Source: Limoniibacter endophyticus
Lineage (GTDB): Bacteria; Pseudomonadota; Alphaproteobacteria; Rhizobiales; Rhizobiaceae
Assembly (NCBI RefSeq): GCF_014652835.1
Contig: NZ_BMZO01000007.1
Span: 1-64,000 of the forward strand
Direction of reading: 5' to 3'
DNA length: 64,000 nt
This document shows positions 54,404-64,000 of this stretch, one piece after another. The notes beneath the pieces were generated by a model. The model ran no database searches. It worked only from the letters and a program-made list of their open reading frames with translations, and was not told the origin of the DNA. Position 1 is the first letter of the stretch. Each line of letters opens with the position of its first letter. Both the position numbers and the translations under genes were made by a program.

Positions 54404-55744
54404 ATGAAGTTCGGATACAAACGCATTCTGCTTGCAGCGGGCTTTTGCCTGACGGCTGGCTATGCGTCGTTTCCGGCCCATGCCGAGGATGAAGTTCCGG
54501 CACCGGACACAATCCGGGCCTATGAGGAGCGGCAAGCCGAAACGCGCACTCAATTCGAACAGGTAGCGCGCGATCTTGCCTCCTCGCATGGAAAGCTCGA
54601 GAAGCTGCGCGGCGAGATCGACGGCATCAAGAAAGACCACGCGTCACTGACAGCCGCCATGATCCAGGCGGCAAAGACCGAAAAGAAGCTCTCCGCCGAT
54701 GTTGATGAAATCGGCGAACGCCTGACCGGTCTGGCAGACCAGGAAGAAGCGATCTCCCTTTCACTGGAATCGCGCCGCGAAGTACTGGCAGAAGTGCTCG
54801 GTGCGTTGCAGCGCATGGGACTCAATCCGCCGCCCGCCCTTCTCGTCACGCCGGACGATGCGCTTTCCTCCGTGCGTAGCGCTATTTTGCTGGGCGCCGT
54901 AGTCCCTGAAATGCGGGCCGAAACGCGCATCCTGATGACGGATCTTGCTGATCTCGGAAAGGTGCGGGCAAGCATTGAGGAAGAGAAGGAACGGCTCGGC
55001 AAGACCATTGAGGAGCAGGTGGCCGAACAACAGAGGCTCACCATGCTGATCGAGGAAAAAAACGCGCTCCAGGCGCAAAATCAGGAGACGCTCGAGGCCG
55101 AGCAGCTGCGCGCTGCCGAGATGGCCGAACGTGCGGTGACTCTCAAAGAATTGATCGCTGCGCTCGATACGCAAATTCTCGATGCACGCAGCGCCAAGGA
55201 GAAGGAATTACGCGCAGAGGAAGAGCGTCAGAAGCGCCGCGAAACGCTCGCAGCCTTGCCCGTTCCGGAGGCAAACCGTCTATCGATCGATATTCCTTTT
55301 TCACGTCAAAAAGGTAACATCCCGCTGCCCGTTTCCGGTCGTTTGGTTACCCGCTTCGGGCAAAGCGACGATCTCGGTCAGCCATCTCAAGGCGACACGC
55401 TTGCGACACAATCCGGTGCAATCGTAACGTCCCCGGCTAATGGCGATATTCTGTATGCTGGTCCGTTTCGTTCCTATGGTCAGCTCTTGATCCTGGATGC
55501 GGGCGACGGGTATCATATCGTGCTTGCCGGGATGGATCGTGTTAATGTTACGCCGGGCCAGGCGGTTCTGGCTGGGGAACCGATTGGTGCAATGGCAAAT
55601 TTACAGGTTGCAAGCGCATCGTCGGAATTCGACAGTGTCGCAGCCGGTCGGCTTTATGTAGAATTTCGCAAGGATGGTGGTACCATCAATCCTGCGCCCT
55701 GGTGGTCATCGAACGTTTCGGGAAGGACGAAGAATGGTTCGTAA
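54404..55744 (+). CDS. EnvC-like murein hydrolase activator (degenerate LytM)
   Basis: 446 residues, exported (signal MKFGYKRILLAAGFCLTAGY, cleaved near PAHAE). Residues ~45-280 are long coiled coils (EERQAETRTQFEQVARDLAS; IEEEKERLGKTIEEQVAEQQ). Residues ~305-435 are a LytM/M23 domain (LPVSGRLVTRFG, GAIVTSPANGDILYAGPFRS, LLILDAGDGYHIVLAGM). The zinc ligands of active M23 enzymes (HxxxD and HxH) are absent: the equivalent sites read GDTLAT and YHIVL. This is the state of EnvC, which activates amidases at division rather than cutting itself. It overlaps ctpA by 11 bp. Confidence 0.9.
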   Translation: MKFGYKRILLAAGFCLTAGYASFPAHAEDEVPAPDTIRAYEERQAETRTQFEQVARDLASSHGKLEKLRGEIDGIKKDHASLTAAMIQAAKTEKKLSADVDEIGERLTGLADQEEAISLSLESRREVLAEVLGALQRMGLNPPPALLVTPDDALSSVRSAILLGAVVPEMRAETRILMTDLADLGKVRASIEEEKERLGKTIEEQVAEQQRLTMLIEEKNALQAQNQETLEAEQLRAAEMAERAVTLKELIAALDTQILDARSAKEKELRAEEERQKRRETLAALPVPEANRLSIDIPFSRQKGNIPLPVSGRLVTRFGQSDDLGQPSQGDTLATQSGAIVTSPANGDILYAGPFRSYGQLLILDAGDGYHIVLAGMDRVNVTPGQAVLAGEPIGAMANLQVASASSEFDSVAAGRLYVEFRKDGGTINPAPWWSSNVSGRTKNGS

Positions 55745-57071
55745 GCTGTCGCTTGTTTTTGCGGGTGCCCTGGTGGGCGCGACGGCTGTGGCCGTCGTCA
55801 ATACTACGCCGCTGGGTTTTCAAGCCAATGCCGCAAATTCAAATGCGGCCGACACCTATCGTCAGCTCGCCATTTTCGGCGATGTCTTCGAGCGCGTGCG
55901 CGCCCAATATGTGGACGTTCCCGATGACAAGAAGCTGGTCGAGAGTGCTATCAATGGCATGTTGACCTCGCTCGACCCGCACTCTTCCTTCCTCAATGCG
56001 GAAGCCGCCCAGGACATGCGCGTTCAAACGCGCGGCGAGTTCGGCGGTCTCGGCATCGAAGTGACGATGGACAAGGAACTGGTCAAGGTCATTACACCGA
56101 TGGACGATACGCCCGCAGCAAAGGCAGGCGTGATGGCTGGCGATTATATTACGTCGATCGATGGCCAGGAAGTGCGCGGACTGACCCTGCAGGACGCCGT
56201 CGACAAAATGCGTGGGCCGGTCAACACCCCGATCGAACTGACCATTATGCGCGAAGGTGTTGACAAGCCGATTAATGTTACAGTCGTGCGCGATATCATC
56301 AAGGTCAAGGCGGTCAAATACCGGGTTGAAAATGATGTCGGCTACATGCGCGTCAGCTCCTTCACAGAAAAGACTTCCGACGACCTAAAGGCGGCAATCG
56401 ACGCCATCAAAAAGGAAGTTCCGGCTGACCAGCTGAAAGGTTATATTCTCGATCTGCGCCTCAACCCTGGCGGGTTGCTTGATCAGGCAGTTTCCGTTTC
56501 GGACGCTTTCCTTGATCGTGGCGAAATCGTCTCGACACGCGGCCGGGACGCCAAGAACATATCGCGCTTCGATAGTCAGGCGGGCGATCTGGCGGATGGC
56601 AAGCCGCTGATCGTACTCGTCAATGGGGGCTCGGCCAGTGCCTCGGAAATCGTTGCGGGCGCATTGCAGGATCACAAGCGCGCCGCCGTTCTTGGCACGC
56701 GCTCCTTCGGCAAGGGTTCCGTTCAGACTATTATTCCACTTGGCGAAAATGGCGCTTTGCGTTTGACGACCGCGCTCTATTACACCCCGGCCGGCAAGTC
56801 GATCCAGGGCCGAGGAATCACACCCGACATCGTCATCGAACAGCCTCTGCCGGACGAATTCAAAGACATGAACGTGACGCGCGGCGAATCCGCTTTGCGG
56901 GGTCACATCGTCGGCGCCGAAGAAAGCACAGAGGGTTCGGGTTCGTCGGCCTATGTCCCGCAGGAGCCAAAGGACGACGTCCAGATCAACGAGGCACTTG
57001 CTCTGCTGCGGGGAGAGAAAACCAACCCGGCCTTCCCACCCCAGCCGGACCGAGCAGAACTGAAACAGTAG
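55734..57071 (+). CDS. ctpA: S41 C-terminal processing peptidase
   Basis: 445 residues, exported (MVRKLSLVFAGALVGATAVA). In order: N-terminal helical region, PDZ domain (~90-170, GGLGIEVTMDKELVKVITPM) and the S41 catalytic core. The nucleophile Ser is in NGGSASASEIVAGAL and the Lys in GTRSFGKGSVQTII, making the Ser-Lys dyad. It degrades or trims periplasmic proteins; in other bacteria CtpA acts on murein hydrolases, which fits the overlapping EnvC-like gene. A strong terminator follows. Confidence 0.96.
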   Translation: MVRKLSLVFAGALVGATAVAVVNTTPLGFQANAANSNAADTYRQLAIFGDVFERVRAQYVDVPDDKKLVESAINGMLTSLDPHSSFLNAEAAQDMRVQTRGEFGGLGIEVTMDKELVKVITPMDDTPAAKAGVMAGDYITSIDGQEVRGLTLQDAVDKMRGPVNTPIELTIMREGVDKPINVTVVRDIIKVKAVKYRVENDVGYMRVSSFTEKTSDDLKAAIDAIKKEVPADQLKGYILDLRLNPGGLLDQAVSVSDAFLDRGEIVSTRGRDAKNISRFDSQAGDLADGKPLIVLVNGGSASASEIVAGALQDHKRAAVLGTRSFGKGSVQTIIPLGENGALRLTTALYYTPAGKSIQGRGITPDIVIEQPLPDEFKDMNVTRGESALRGHIVGAEESTEGSGSSAYVPQEPKDDVQINEALALLRGEKTNPAFPPQPDRAELKQ

Positions 57072-57082
57072 GCTTCGTCTTG

Positions 57083-57117
57083 AAGCTGCCGGCGCTGAAT
57101 GCTCCGGCAGCTTTTTT
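57083..57117 (+). terminator. Terminator after ctpA
   Basis: AAGCTGCCGG pairs with CCGGCAGCTT around an 11-base loop and is followed by a T-run. It lies 11 bp after the ctpA stop. Confidence 0.9.
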
Positions 57118-57249
57118 CTTTCGCAAGTAATCGTCGCACAAGCTTGATCTGCGTTAAGTGGGCACGTGTTTTTCGGTGCGCCAACTCATTTCATCTGCGC
57201 AATCGAATGGTTAGACCATTGGTCCTGCGGATCGATCAAGAAGGAAGCA

Positions 57250-58491
57250 ATGAAGCGCGTGCCCGTCGTGGGGCAAGGGAGACGCTTAGTTGCGATGACG
57301 GCAAACATGCTCGACAAGAATTCAGCCAGTGATATTGATCGGCCGCTTGGCCTCGGTTATGACCGCCGCGCCGAGAAACGTCACTTTCCGCTTGTCGACG
57401 TCGTTGCCGCGTGTATCGGCATCTGTCTTTTCATCGGGGCCGGCATCATCGCCCTCCAGCCTAAGCCTTATGTCGATATGAATATCGACGTTCCGGGCAC
57501 GGTCGCAATGAGCGAACCAGTGACGGAATTCCTGCCGTCCGAACGTCATTTGCCCTCTGTTGCGACACCTGGGCCGAAGATTATCAATGTTCCCCCGATA
57601 ACCGGCATTAGCCCACTCTCCCCGGGCGCTACATCTTCGGGTAACTTCGTGGTAATTCGCGACCCATCCGACGTTAAACAGGACGCACGTGTCGCGCATT
57701 TGCCGGACCAGGATCTGATTGAAAAAAGCGCCGTCGGCCCCCTCCCAAAACGCGCCGAAGACGGGCGTCGTCCATTCAATGTCTATGCAGGTGCCTGGTC
57801 CGGCTCGCGGGGAGCAAAGATGGCGCTAATAATCGGCGGCCTTTCCCTCTCACAAACGGGCACGATGAGAGCAATCGAAAGGCTCCCGGCTGGCGTCACC
57901 CTCGCCTTCGCACCAAACGGCAACAGCATCAGCCGCTGGATGCAATCCGGACGACAAAAGGGACACGAGGTGCTGATGCAATTACCCATGGAGCCCTTCG
58001 ACTACCCACGCGTCAACCCGGGACCGGACACGCTGCTTGCCACTGATAGCGAAGCAGAGAATATTGAGAAGTTGCACCGGGTGCTCGCCAAGACCACGAA
58101 TTATGTCGGTGTAATCGGCTATATGGGCGCTCATTTCACCGCCGATGAGACAGCCATGCAGCCAGTAATGCGCGAATTGAGCGCGCGCGGCCTCCTCTAT
58201 GTCGATGACGGCACCTCCGCACGCAGTCTCGCCAGCGCTCTGGGCTCCCAATTCATGACCCCGACAGCCACTGCTTCTGTTACCATAGACGCAATAACGG
58301 AACGCGCAACGATTCTTGCTCGGCTGGATGAGCTTGAGCGCACCGCCCGCGCTACGGGAAGCGCCATTGGCATAGGCTCTGCCTACGACGTAACGGTGGA
58401 AACCGTTGCCAGCTTCGTACAGGAAGCACAAAGGCGTGGTATTGAACTGGTTCCAGTCTCTGCGCTCGCAAACGATCCACAAAGTCGGTAA
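57250..58491 (+). CDS. Divergent polysaccharide deacetylase family protein
   Basis: 413 residues from the ATG after AAGGAAG; an ATG 15 codons later is also possible. One membrane segment at about 52-72 (VVAACIGICLFIGAGIIAL) anchors a periplasmic part. From ~180 the domain reads AKMALIIGGLSLSQTGTMRA, LPAGVTLAFAPNGNSISRWM, HEVLMQLPMEPFDYPRVNPG, typical of the YibQ/DUF610 divergent polysaccharide deacetylases. It probably acts on cell-wall glycan, and its place after envC-like and ctpA fits. The substrate is unknown. Confidence 0.88.
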   Translation: MKRVPVVGQGRRLVAMTANMLDKNSASDIDRPLGLGYDRRAEKRHFPLVDVVAACIGICLFIGAGIIALQPKPYVDMNIDVPGTVAMSEPVTEFLPSERHLPSVATPGPKIINVPPITGISPLSPGATSSGNFVVIRDPSDVKQDARVAHLPDQDLIEKSAVGPLPKRAEDGRRPFNVYAGAWSGSRGAKMALIIGGLSLSQTGTMRAIERLPAGVTLAFAPNGNSISRWMQSGRQKGHEVLMQLPMEPFDYPRVNPGPDTLLATDSEAENIEKLHRVLAKTTNYVGVIGYMGAHFTADETAMQPVMRELSARGLLYVDDGTSARSLASALGSQFMTPTATASVTIDAITERATILARLDELERTARATGSAIGIGSAYDVTVETVASFVQEAQRRGIELVPVSALANDPQSR

Positions 58492-58500
58492 AGCAGTCTC

Positions 58501-59022
58501 ATGTCAAAGAAGCTCGTCGATCCTCAATCCCTGCCATATCGCCCCTGCGTGGGCGTCACCGTGTTCAACAAGCAAGGTCTCGTCTGGGCGGGCCATCGAT
58601 TGATGGAACCGGACAGTGAGTCGCTCGGCACGGACCGACTCTGGCAGATGCCACAAGGTGGCATCGACAAGGGTGAGGACCCGGAGCCGGCTGCGTTCCG
58701 TGAGCTCTATGAGGAAACGGGTATCAGCTCAGTGAGGCTGCTCGGGTCGACCAGCGACTGGCTGACTTACGATCTGCCGGCGCATTTGATCGGTATAGCG
58801 CTAAAGGGCAGGTTCCGCGGTCAGAGGCAGAAATGGTTCGCCTTTCGCTTCGAGGGCGACGACAGCGAAATCGCCATCAATCCGCCTCCAGGCGGCCATA
58901 CTGCCGAATTCGATCAATGGGCTTGGAAGCCGCTGACGGAAATGGTGGAGCTCGTCGTGCCGTTCAAGCAACCGATCTATAGAACGGTTGCGGCGGAATT
59001 CGAACGTTTCACGCGCGGCTGA
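58501..59022 (+). CDS. rppH: RNA pyrophosphohydrolase
   Basis: 173 residues, Nudix hydrolase. The Nudix box is [20 protein letters not shown] followed by TGI, a full match to the consensus. [20 protein letters not shown] and [10 protein letters not shown] are RppH-specific. It removes pyrophosphate from 5'-triphosphate mRNA and starts decay. It begins 9 bp after the deacetylase stop and ends next to the convergent cyclase gene, with no gap. Confidence 0.96.
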   Translation: MSKKLVDPQSLPYRPCVGVTVFNKQGLVWAGHRLMEPDSESLGTDRLWQMPQGGIDKGEDPEPAAFRELYEETGISSVRLLGSTSDWLTYDLPAHLIGIALKGRFRGQRQKWFAFRFEGDDSEIAINPPPGGHTAEFDQWAWKPLTEMVELVVPFKQPIYRTVAAEFERFTRG

Positions 59023-60138
59023 TCACTCTGCTGCGTTTTTTAGCAGCGGCCTGCCCCCGGCAAGCTCAATGCGATTGCGGCCATTGTGCTTAGCCAGATA
59101 AAGCGCCTCGTCCGCTGCCTTGAACACAATCGGGAAAGGTCTGGGTGGTCGAGAGGAAACCGCTACGCCGATGCTCACGGTGACGGGAATGAGCTGAACG
59201 CCGGCACGAAACTGCTTTGTGTCTACGCTGGCGCGTATGCGTTCAGCGACTTGTTGCGCTTCCTCCGCCCCCAGTTGCGGCAAGATGAGAGCGATCTCCT
59301 CTCCACCGTAGCGTGAGACAAGATCACCCTCACGAACTTGCTCCGAAATCAGATCTGCGATCTGGCGGAGAATGTCGTCGCCGGCCGGATGCCCCCAGGT
59401 ATCGTTGATACGCTTGAAATGATCAATGTCGATCAGCAGGACCGAATAGGGTCGATCAGTAACGCTTGCATTGCGTGCAAGAAGCGGCGCCTTGAGATCG
59501 AACGTACGGCGGTTGGCGAGCCGTGTCAGCGGATCTGTAGCCGCCTCCTCTGTAAGGCGAACCTCCAATTTCAGACGCGCTTCCTCACGGGATAAAAACT
59601 GCCCCGCAAAAAGGATGACGACGAAGTTCAACAACGTGAAGAAGAAGCCGAACTCACTGACAATGCGAACGGCGAACTCCCACGGCAGCAGGAATACTGT
59701 TGCCGTCGAACATGAAACCAGTGCGGCGAGCTTCACCAGTGTACGTGGCTGATAGGGGCGCACCGCCGCGCTGCGCATACAATAGTAGCCGGCAACACCG
59801 GAAAGAATGGCACTCGGCACGCCGGAAGCGATACCGACACCTCCTTCCAACAAGCGATAGCCGATGACGAGGACAAGGGTACAGACGACAGAGAGACCAC
59901 CTCCGAATAAACCCGACAATGCGACGGCGAGATTTCGTCCATCAATCATAATGCCGGGATCGAGGACAAAGGGATCGATCATCGAAATGACGCCGGCTGC
60001 TCCAAAAAGCAGCCCGGTGAGAATGCCGGTGTGGATCGGCTTGCCAGTTATCCGGATCACGCTGCCATAGGCCATCGCTACAAGTGCGACCAAGCCCACG
60101 CTGTTCAGCAATGCGATCAACGCGACGGGAAGTTCCAT
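59023..60138 (-). CDS. Membrane-bound diguanylate cyclase (GGDEF)
   Basis: 371 residues. Residues 1-~190 hold about five or six membrane segments with the 5TMR-LYT-like pattern (GKPIHTGILTGLLFGAAGVI, FVLDPGIMIDGRNLAVALSG). Residues ~205-360 are a GGDEF domain: DPLTRLANRRTF, LLIDIDHFKRINDTWGHPAG, active loop RYGGEEIALILP and TVSIGVAV. The signature is GGEEI instead of GGEEF; the key Gly and Glu residues are kept, so activity is plausible. The inhibitory I-site RxxD (REGD) lies five residues before GGEE. It would make c-di-GMP in response to an unknown membrane signal. Confidence 0.93.
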   Translation of the reverse strand: MELPVALIALLNSVGLVALVAMAYGSVIRITGKPIHTGILTGLLFGAAGVISMIDPFVLDPGIMIDGRNLAVALSGLFGGGLSVVCTLVLVIGYRLLEGGVGIASGVPSAILSGVAGYYCMRSAAVRPYQPRTLVKLAALVSCSTATVFLLPWEFAVRIVSEFGFFFTLLNFVVILFAGQFLSREEARLKLEVRLTEEAATDPLTRLANRRTFDLKAPLLARNASVTDRPYSVLLIDIDHFKRINDTWGHPAGDDILRQIADLISEQVREGDLVSRYGGEEIALILPQLGAEEAQQVAERIRASVDTKQFRAGVQLIPVTVSIGVAVSSRPPRPFPIVFKAADEALYLAKHNGRNRIELAGGRPLLKNAAE

Positions 60139-60395
60139 CCGCCTGCTTTCCCTCGATAGAGCTGCGTTCGCAGCCTTTCCGGCGTGATATTATCGACCAG
60201 CTCAGTACTTTCAGCTGGCAGCACCCGTCTTTCGTATCCGAGCTTTTACAAGATTAGTTCAAAACGTAAAGTCGCAGGGCAAGATTGCTGCGCTTCCGGT
60301 TACTGAATGATTTCGATTTTGTCAGTGCCGACTTTAGTTCAACAGAGAAATCCGCCACGGCGCGTGCCGCACGGTTGATGGGAAATGAAATGGGA

Positions 60396-60547
60396 TCAGG
60401 GCATGTGGCCCCTTGCATTTCATTCAATTTCGCATGCTTCCACATGCCCTGACGGTGTCTGGAAGAACCCGAAGAGGAGAGAAGGTCGTAAATCTTCTCT
60501 CGTTCGGCCCTCCGTCCGGCTTGCCAGGCCAAACGGCGGTTTCCGCC
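60396..60547. ncRNA. Candidate structured RNA of unknown family
   Basis: TCAGGGCATGTGG (60396-60408) and CCACATGCCCTGA (60440-60452) form a perfect 13-bp stem. Next, CCGAA...GAGAGAAG (60469-60484) pairs with CTTCTCTC...TTCGG (60494-60507). Then GGCGG-TTT-CCGCC (60535-60547). CCCTGACG occurs at 60447 and again at 60586. Such density of stems suggests a small RNA or complex 3' region; strand is not determined. I cannot match it to 6S, SRP, RNase P or a known riboswitch. Confidence 0.4.
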
Positions 60548-60770
60548 CGCTGTCTCAGCGCCTCGGTGTTCGGGAGCTCACCTATCCCTGACGCACGAGA
60601 AGTATCGCGCAGCCAGCCAGGGCGTGGATGGATTTGGCGAATCAGGTAATTTCGAAAGTTTCATCCCGTTGGATTCATTAGAGAAGCGACCAGAACATGT
60701 CGAAAATTCATCCACGGTGAAGACATTGGATTAAGTCGTTATTCGCATTGCGAATCATGCCTGAAGCAAT

Positions 60771-60801
60771 AAAAAAAGCGGCCAGTTTCCTGACCGCTTT
60801 T
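60771..60801 (-). terminator. Terminator of the ATP synthase operon
   Basis: On the minus strand AAAAGCGGTCAG-GAAA-CTGGCCGC is followed by seven T. It lies 27 bp after the atpC stop. Confidence 0.9.
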
Positions 60802-60827
60802 CAAAAAATAAAATCGCGAACTGAAAA

Positions 60828-61232
60828 TCAGTTCTTGAGCGTGTGCTCAAGATGCGAAAGGTTCGCTAAGAGTGCCTCTGCATCGAAACGATGCTGATCG
60901 CTCTCGGCGCTGGCAACCGCCTTACGTGCATCTTCAACGCGCTTGGCGATATCTTCCATGTCGATCTGATCGCGATGAACCGCTGCTTCGGCCAGCACTG
61001 TGCAGACGTCCGGCTTGATATCCGCAACACCGCCGTAAACGACGAACCGATCCGTTGCACCATTGGCCGTACTGACCGTAATGACACCCGGCTTGAGCGT
61101 GGAAATGAGCGGCGAATGGTTTCCCATGACCGTCATTTCACCTTCCGAACCCGGCAGAACCACCGACACGGCAGAGTCCGAGAACAGGATCTTGGCTGGC
61201 GATACGAGTTCGAACTTGAATTGTTCAGCCAT
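60828..61232 (-). CDS. atpC: ATP synthase F1 subunit epsilon
   Basis: 134 residues. FKFELVSPAKILFSDSAVSV and GSEGEMTVMGNHSPLISTLK are diagnostic; DRFVVYGGVADIKPDVCTVL follows, and the C-terminal ~50 residues are the helical hairpin that can inhibit ATP hydrolysis. Last gene of the F1 operon, 61 bp after atpD. Confidence 0.97.
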   Translation of the reverse strand: MAEQFKFELVSPAKILFSDSAVSVVLPGSEGEMTVMGNHSPLISTLKPGVITVSTANGATDRFVVYGGVADIKPDVCTVLAEAAVHRDQIDMEDIAKRVEDARKAVASAESDQHRFDAEALLANLSHLEHTLKN

Positions 61233-61293
61233 GTGGCCTCACCTACAGGAAAGAAGGACGCGGTCGCCGCAAATGGACGACCGCTGCTTAAAA

Positions 61294-62883
<1,590 letters not shown>

Positions 62884-62907
62884 TCAATTTTGGTGCGAGC
62901 GCTTTTC

Positions 62908-63786
62908 TTAAAGCGCTTCGGCACCGGAAATGATTTCCGTCAGTTCGGTGGTGATCTGCGCCTGACGCTGGCGATTGTAGGACAGCGTCAACTTGCCGAT
63001 CATCTCGCCTGCATTGCGCGTCGCATTGTCCATTGCAGACATGCGAGCACCCTGCTCCGACGCGGCATTCTCAAGCAGAGCACTGAAGATCTGCACCTTG
63101 ATATTGCGTGTCAGGAGATCGGAGAGAATTTCATTGGCGTCCGGTTCGTACTCATAGAGCGCAGCGCTTTCCGACTCATCGGCAGCTTCCGGAGCTGCGG
63201 CAGGAATCATCTGCTGGGCAACCGGGATCTGCGCGATAACCGACCGGAACTGCGAATAGAACAGCGTGGCAACATCAAACTCGCCAGCGTTGAACATCGC
63301 CAACACACGATCTGCTACTTCTTCGGCGTTCTCAAAACCAACACGCTTCACGCCGCGAAAATCGATGCGCTCCACAATGTGCTTGTTCAGATCGCGCTTG
63401 AGCAGATCCGCACCCTTCTTGCCAACCGTCAGAATCTTGACGGTCTTGCCCTCGGCCAGAAGCCGCCGGGCGTGGTCGCGTGCCAGACGTGCAATCTGCG
63501 AATTGAAGGCGCCGCACAGACCACGCTCGGCCGTGCAGACTACCAGAAGATGGACGTCTGATTTCCCCGTTCCGGTCAGCAGAAGCGGAGCCTCGGAGTC
63601 CTGACCGACGGCAGCCGTGATATTTGCGAGCACCTTGGCCATGCGCTGCGAGTAGGGGCGTGCAGCTTCGGCAGCCTCCTGCGCACGGCGCAGCTTCGCC
63701 GCGGCGACCATCTGCATCGCCTTGGTGATTTTCTGCGTCGCCTTGACCGAGGCGATGCGGTTACGCAGGTCTTTTAGTGAAGCCAT
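62908..63786 (-). CDS. atpG: ATP synthase F1 subunit gamma
   Basis: Central stalk, 292 residues. N-terminal [20 protein letters not shown] and [19 protein letters not shown], middle [17 protein letters not shown]-terminal [20 protein letters not shown] and [20 protein letters not shown], all classic. It follows atpA by 30 bp and precedes atpD by 69 bp. Confidence 0.99.
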   Translation of the reverse strand: MASLKDLRNRIASVKATQKITKAMQMVAAAKLRRAQEAAEAARPYSQRMAKVLANITAAVGQDSEAPLLLTGTGKSDVHLLVVCTAERGLCGAFNSQIARLARDHARRLLAEGKTVKILTVGKKGADLLKRDLNKHIVERIDFRGVKRVGFENAEEVADRVLAMFNAGEFDVATLFYSQFRSVIAQIPVAQQMIPAAAPEAADESESAALYEYEPDANEILSDLLTRNIKVQIFSALLENAASEQGARMSAMDNATRNAGEMIGKLTLSYNRQRQAQITTELTEIISGAEAL

Positions 63787-63816
63787 GCCTCAACCCTGTC
63801 CCGTCTCAGTCTCGTG

Positions 63817-64000
63817 TTAAGCGAAGCTCTTCGCGAATGCGTCGATTTCAGCCTTGAGCTTCGCCTTCAGATCGTCGCTCAACGCCTTCTCACTGCGGAT
63901 CGCATCGAGAACCGACTTGCCGGAACCGCGCATGTGAGCGAGCAGTCCCTGCTCGAACTTGCCGACCTGGGCAAGTTCCAATTTGTCGAGATAGCCGTTG
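63817..64000 (-). CDS. atpA: ATP synthase F1 subunit alpha, C-terminal end (partial)
   Basis: The last 60 codons before a TAA stop. They read [40 protein letters not shown] and end [10 protein letters not shown], the typical AtpA C-terminus (G-KFE--L). The gene continues beyond the window edge. First visible gene of the minus-strand atpA-atpG-atpD-atpC run. Confidence 0.95.
   Translation of the reverse strand, partial: NGYLDKLELAQVGKFEQGLLAHMRGSGKSVLDAIRSEKALSDDLKAKLKAEIDAFAKSFA

Larger units (their letters stand above)
60139..60827. other. Long non-coding stretch between diguanylate cyclase and atpC
   Basis: 689 bp. It has no gene with a credible start; a 92-codon minus-strand frame (60254-60532) crosses the hairpins described separately and has no ribosome binding site. 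It contains a set of strong hairpins (60396-60600) and, at its right end, the ATP synthase operon terminator. Confidence 0.5.

Noticed and set aside
60254-60532. 92-codon minus-strand frame in the atpC-side gap
   Set aside because: No ribosome binding site, and most of it is made of the inverted repeats noted as a structured RNA candidate.
60450-60600. 6S RNA
   Set aside because: GGTGTTCG near 60564 recalls 6S, but I could not build the closing stem and the neighbour genes are not the usual ones; kept only as a hypothesis to test.

Overview
The window looks like a chromosomal segment of an alphaproteobacterium of the Hyphomicrobiales (Rhizobiales), most likely near Brucella/Ochrobactrum. The evidence is the conserved rplU-rpmA-obgE-proB-proA-nadD-rsfS-rlmH block, an ATP synthase beta subunit with a long Ala/Lys/Pro-rich N-terminus, a liv operon that includes a small DUF6867-like membrane protein, and a Brucella PrpA-like hydroxyproline epimerase. 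The genus is an inference; no rRNA gene is present.

Layout. 0.1-3.9 kb: ABC-F ATPase and thiamine pyrophosphokinase (minus), then a TPP riboswitch driving a thiB that has no thiP/thiQ beside it (plus). 3.9-7.4 kb: pyruvate carboxylase. 7.5-13.3 kb: complete branched-chain amino acid ABC transporter operon (livH-livM-livG-livF-DUF6867-livJ, minus). 13.6-16.7 kb: hydroxyproline epimerase and D-amino-acid dehydrogenase divergent from a GntR regulator, with repeated TGATATAT elements between them. 16.8-22.0 kb: sulfate ABC transporter and a flavoprotein. 22.0-22.6 kb: two small unknown genes. 23.0-29.9 kb: hydroxamate-type siderophore uptake (TonB receptor, ATPase, binding protein, fused permease) convergent with a DUF2218/siderophore-interacting reductase. 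30.1-31.4 kb: periplasmic PQQ-type sugar dehydrogenase.

31.5-36.9 kb is the main accessory feature: a complete type II-C CRISPR-Cas locus with tracrRNA, a 1113-residue Cas9 with all catalytic residues, cas1, cas2 and a 5-repeat/4-spacer array. Read in crRNA sense the array runs on the minus strand, towards the cas genes. Every repeat ends in an extended -10 box (TGCTAGAAT), so each spacer probably has its own promoter. A minus-strand terminator separates array and cas2. Between the tracrRNA and cas9 lies a second, diverged repeat copy beside a 13-bp inverted repeat that presents -10-like boxes on both strands; this is the least explained part of the locus.

36.9-41.8 kb: LprI-like secreted protein, NCS2 purine permease with a leader able to form alternative structures, a small membrane protein, an IMPACT-family protein, a peptide deformylase homologue with all three signature motifs altered, rsmJ, and an RluA-type pseudouridine synthase. 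41.9-46.7 kb: GntR regulator, NitT/TauT-type ABC transporter and FAD oxidoreductase of unknown substrate, followed by tRNA-Ser(CGA). 47.3-59.0 kb: the conserved housekeeping block through envC-like, ctpA, a polysaccharide-deacetylase-like protein and rppH. 59.0-60.1 kb: membrane diguanylate cyclase. 60.2-60.8 kb: non-coding stretch with strong hairpins. 60.8-64 kb: ATP synthase genes atpC, atpD, atpG and the 3' end of atpA.
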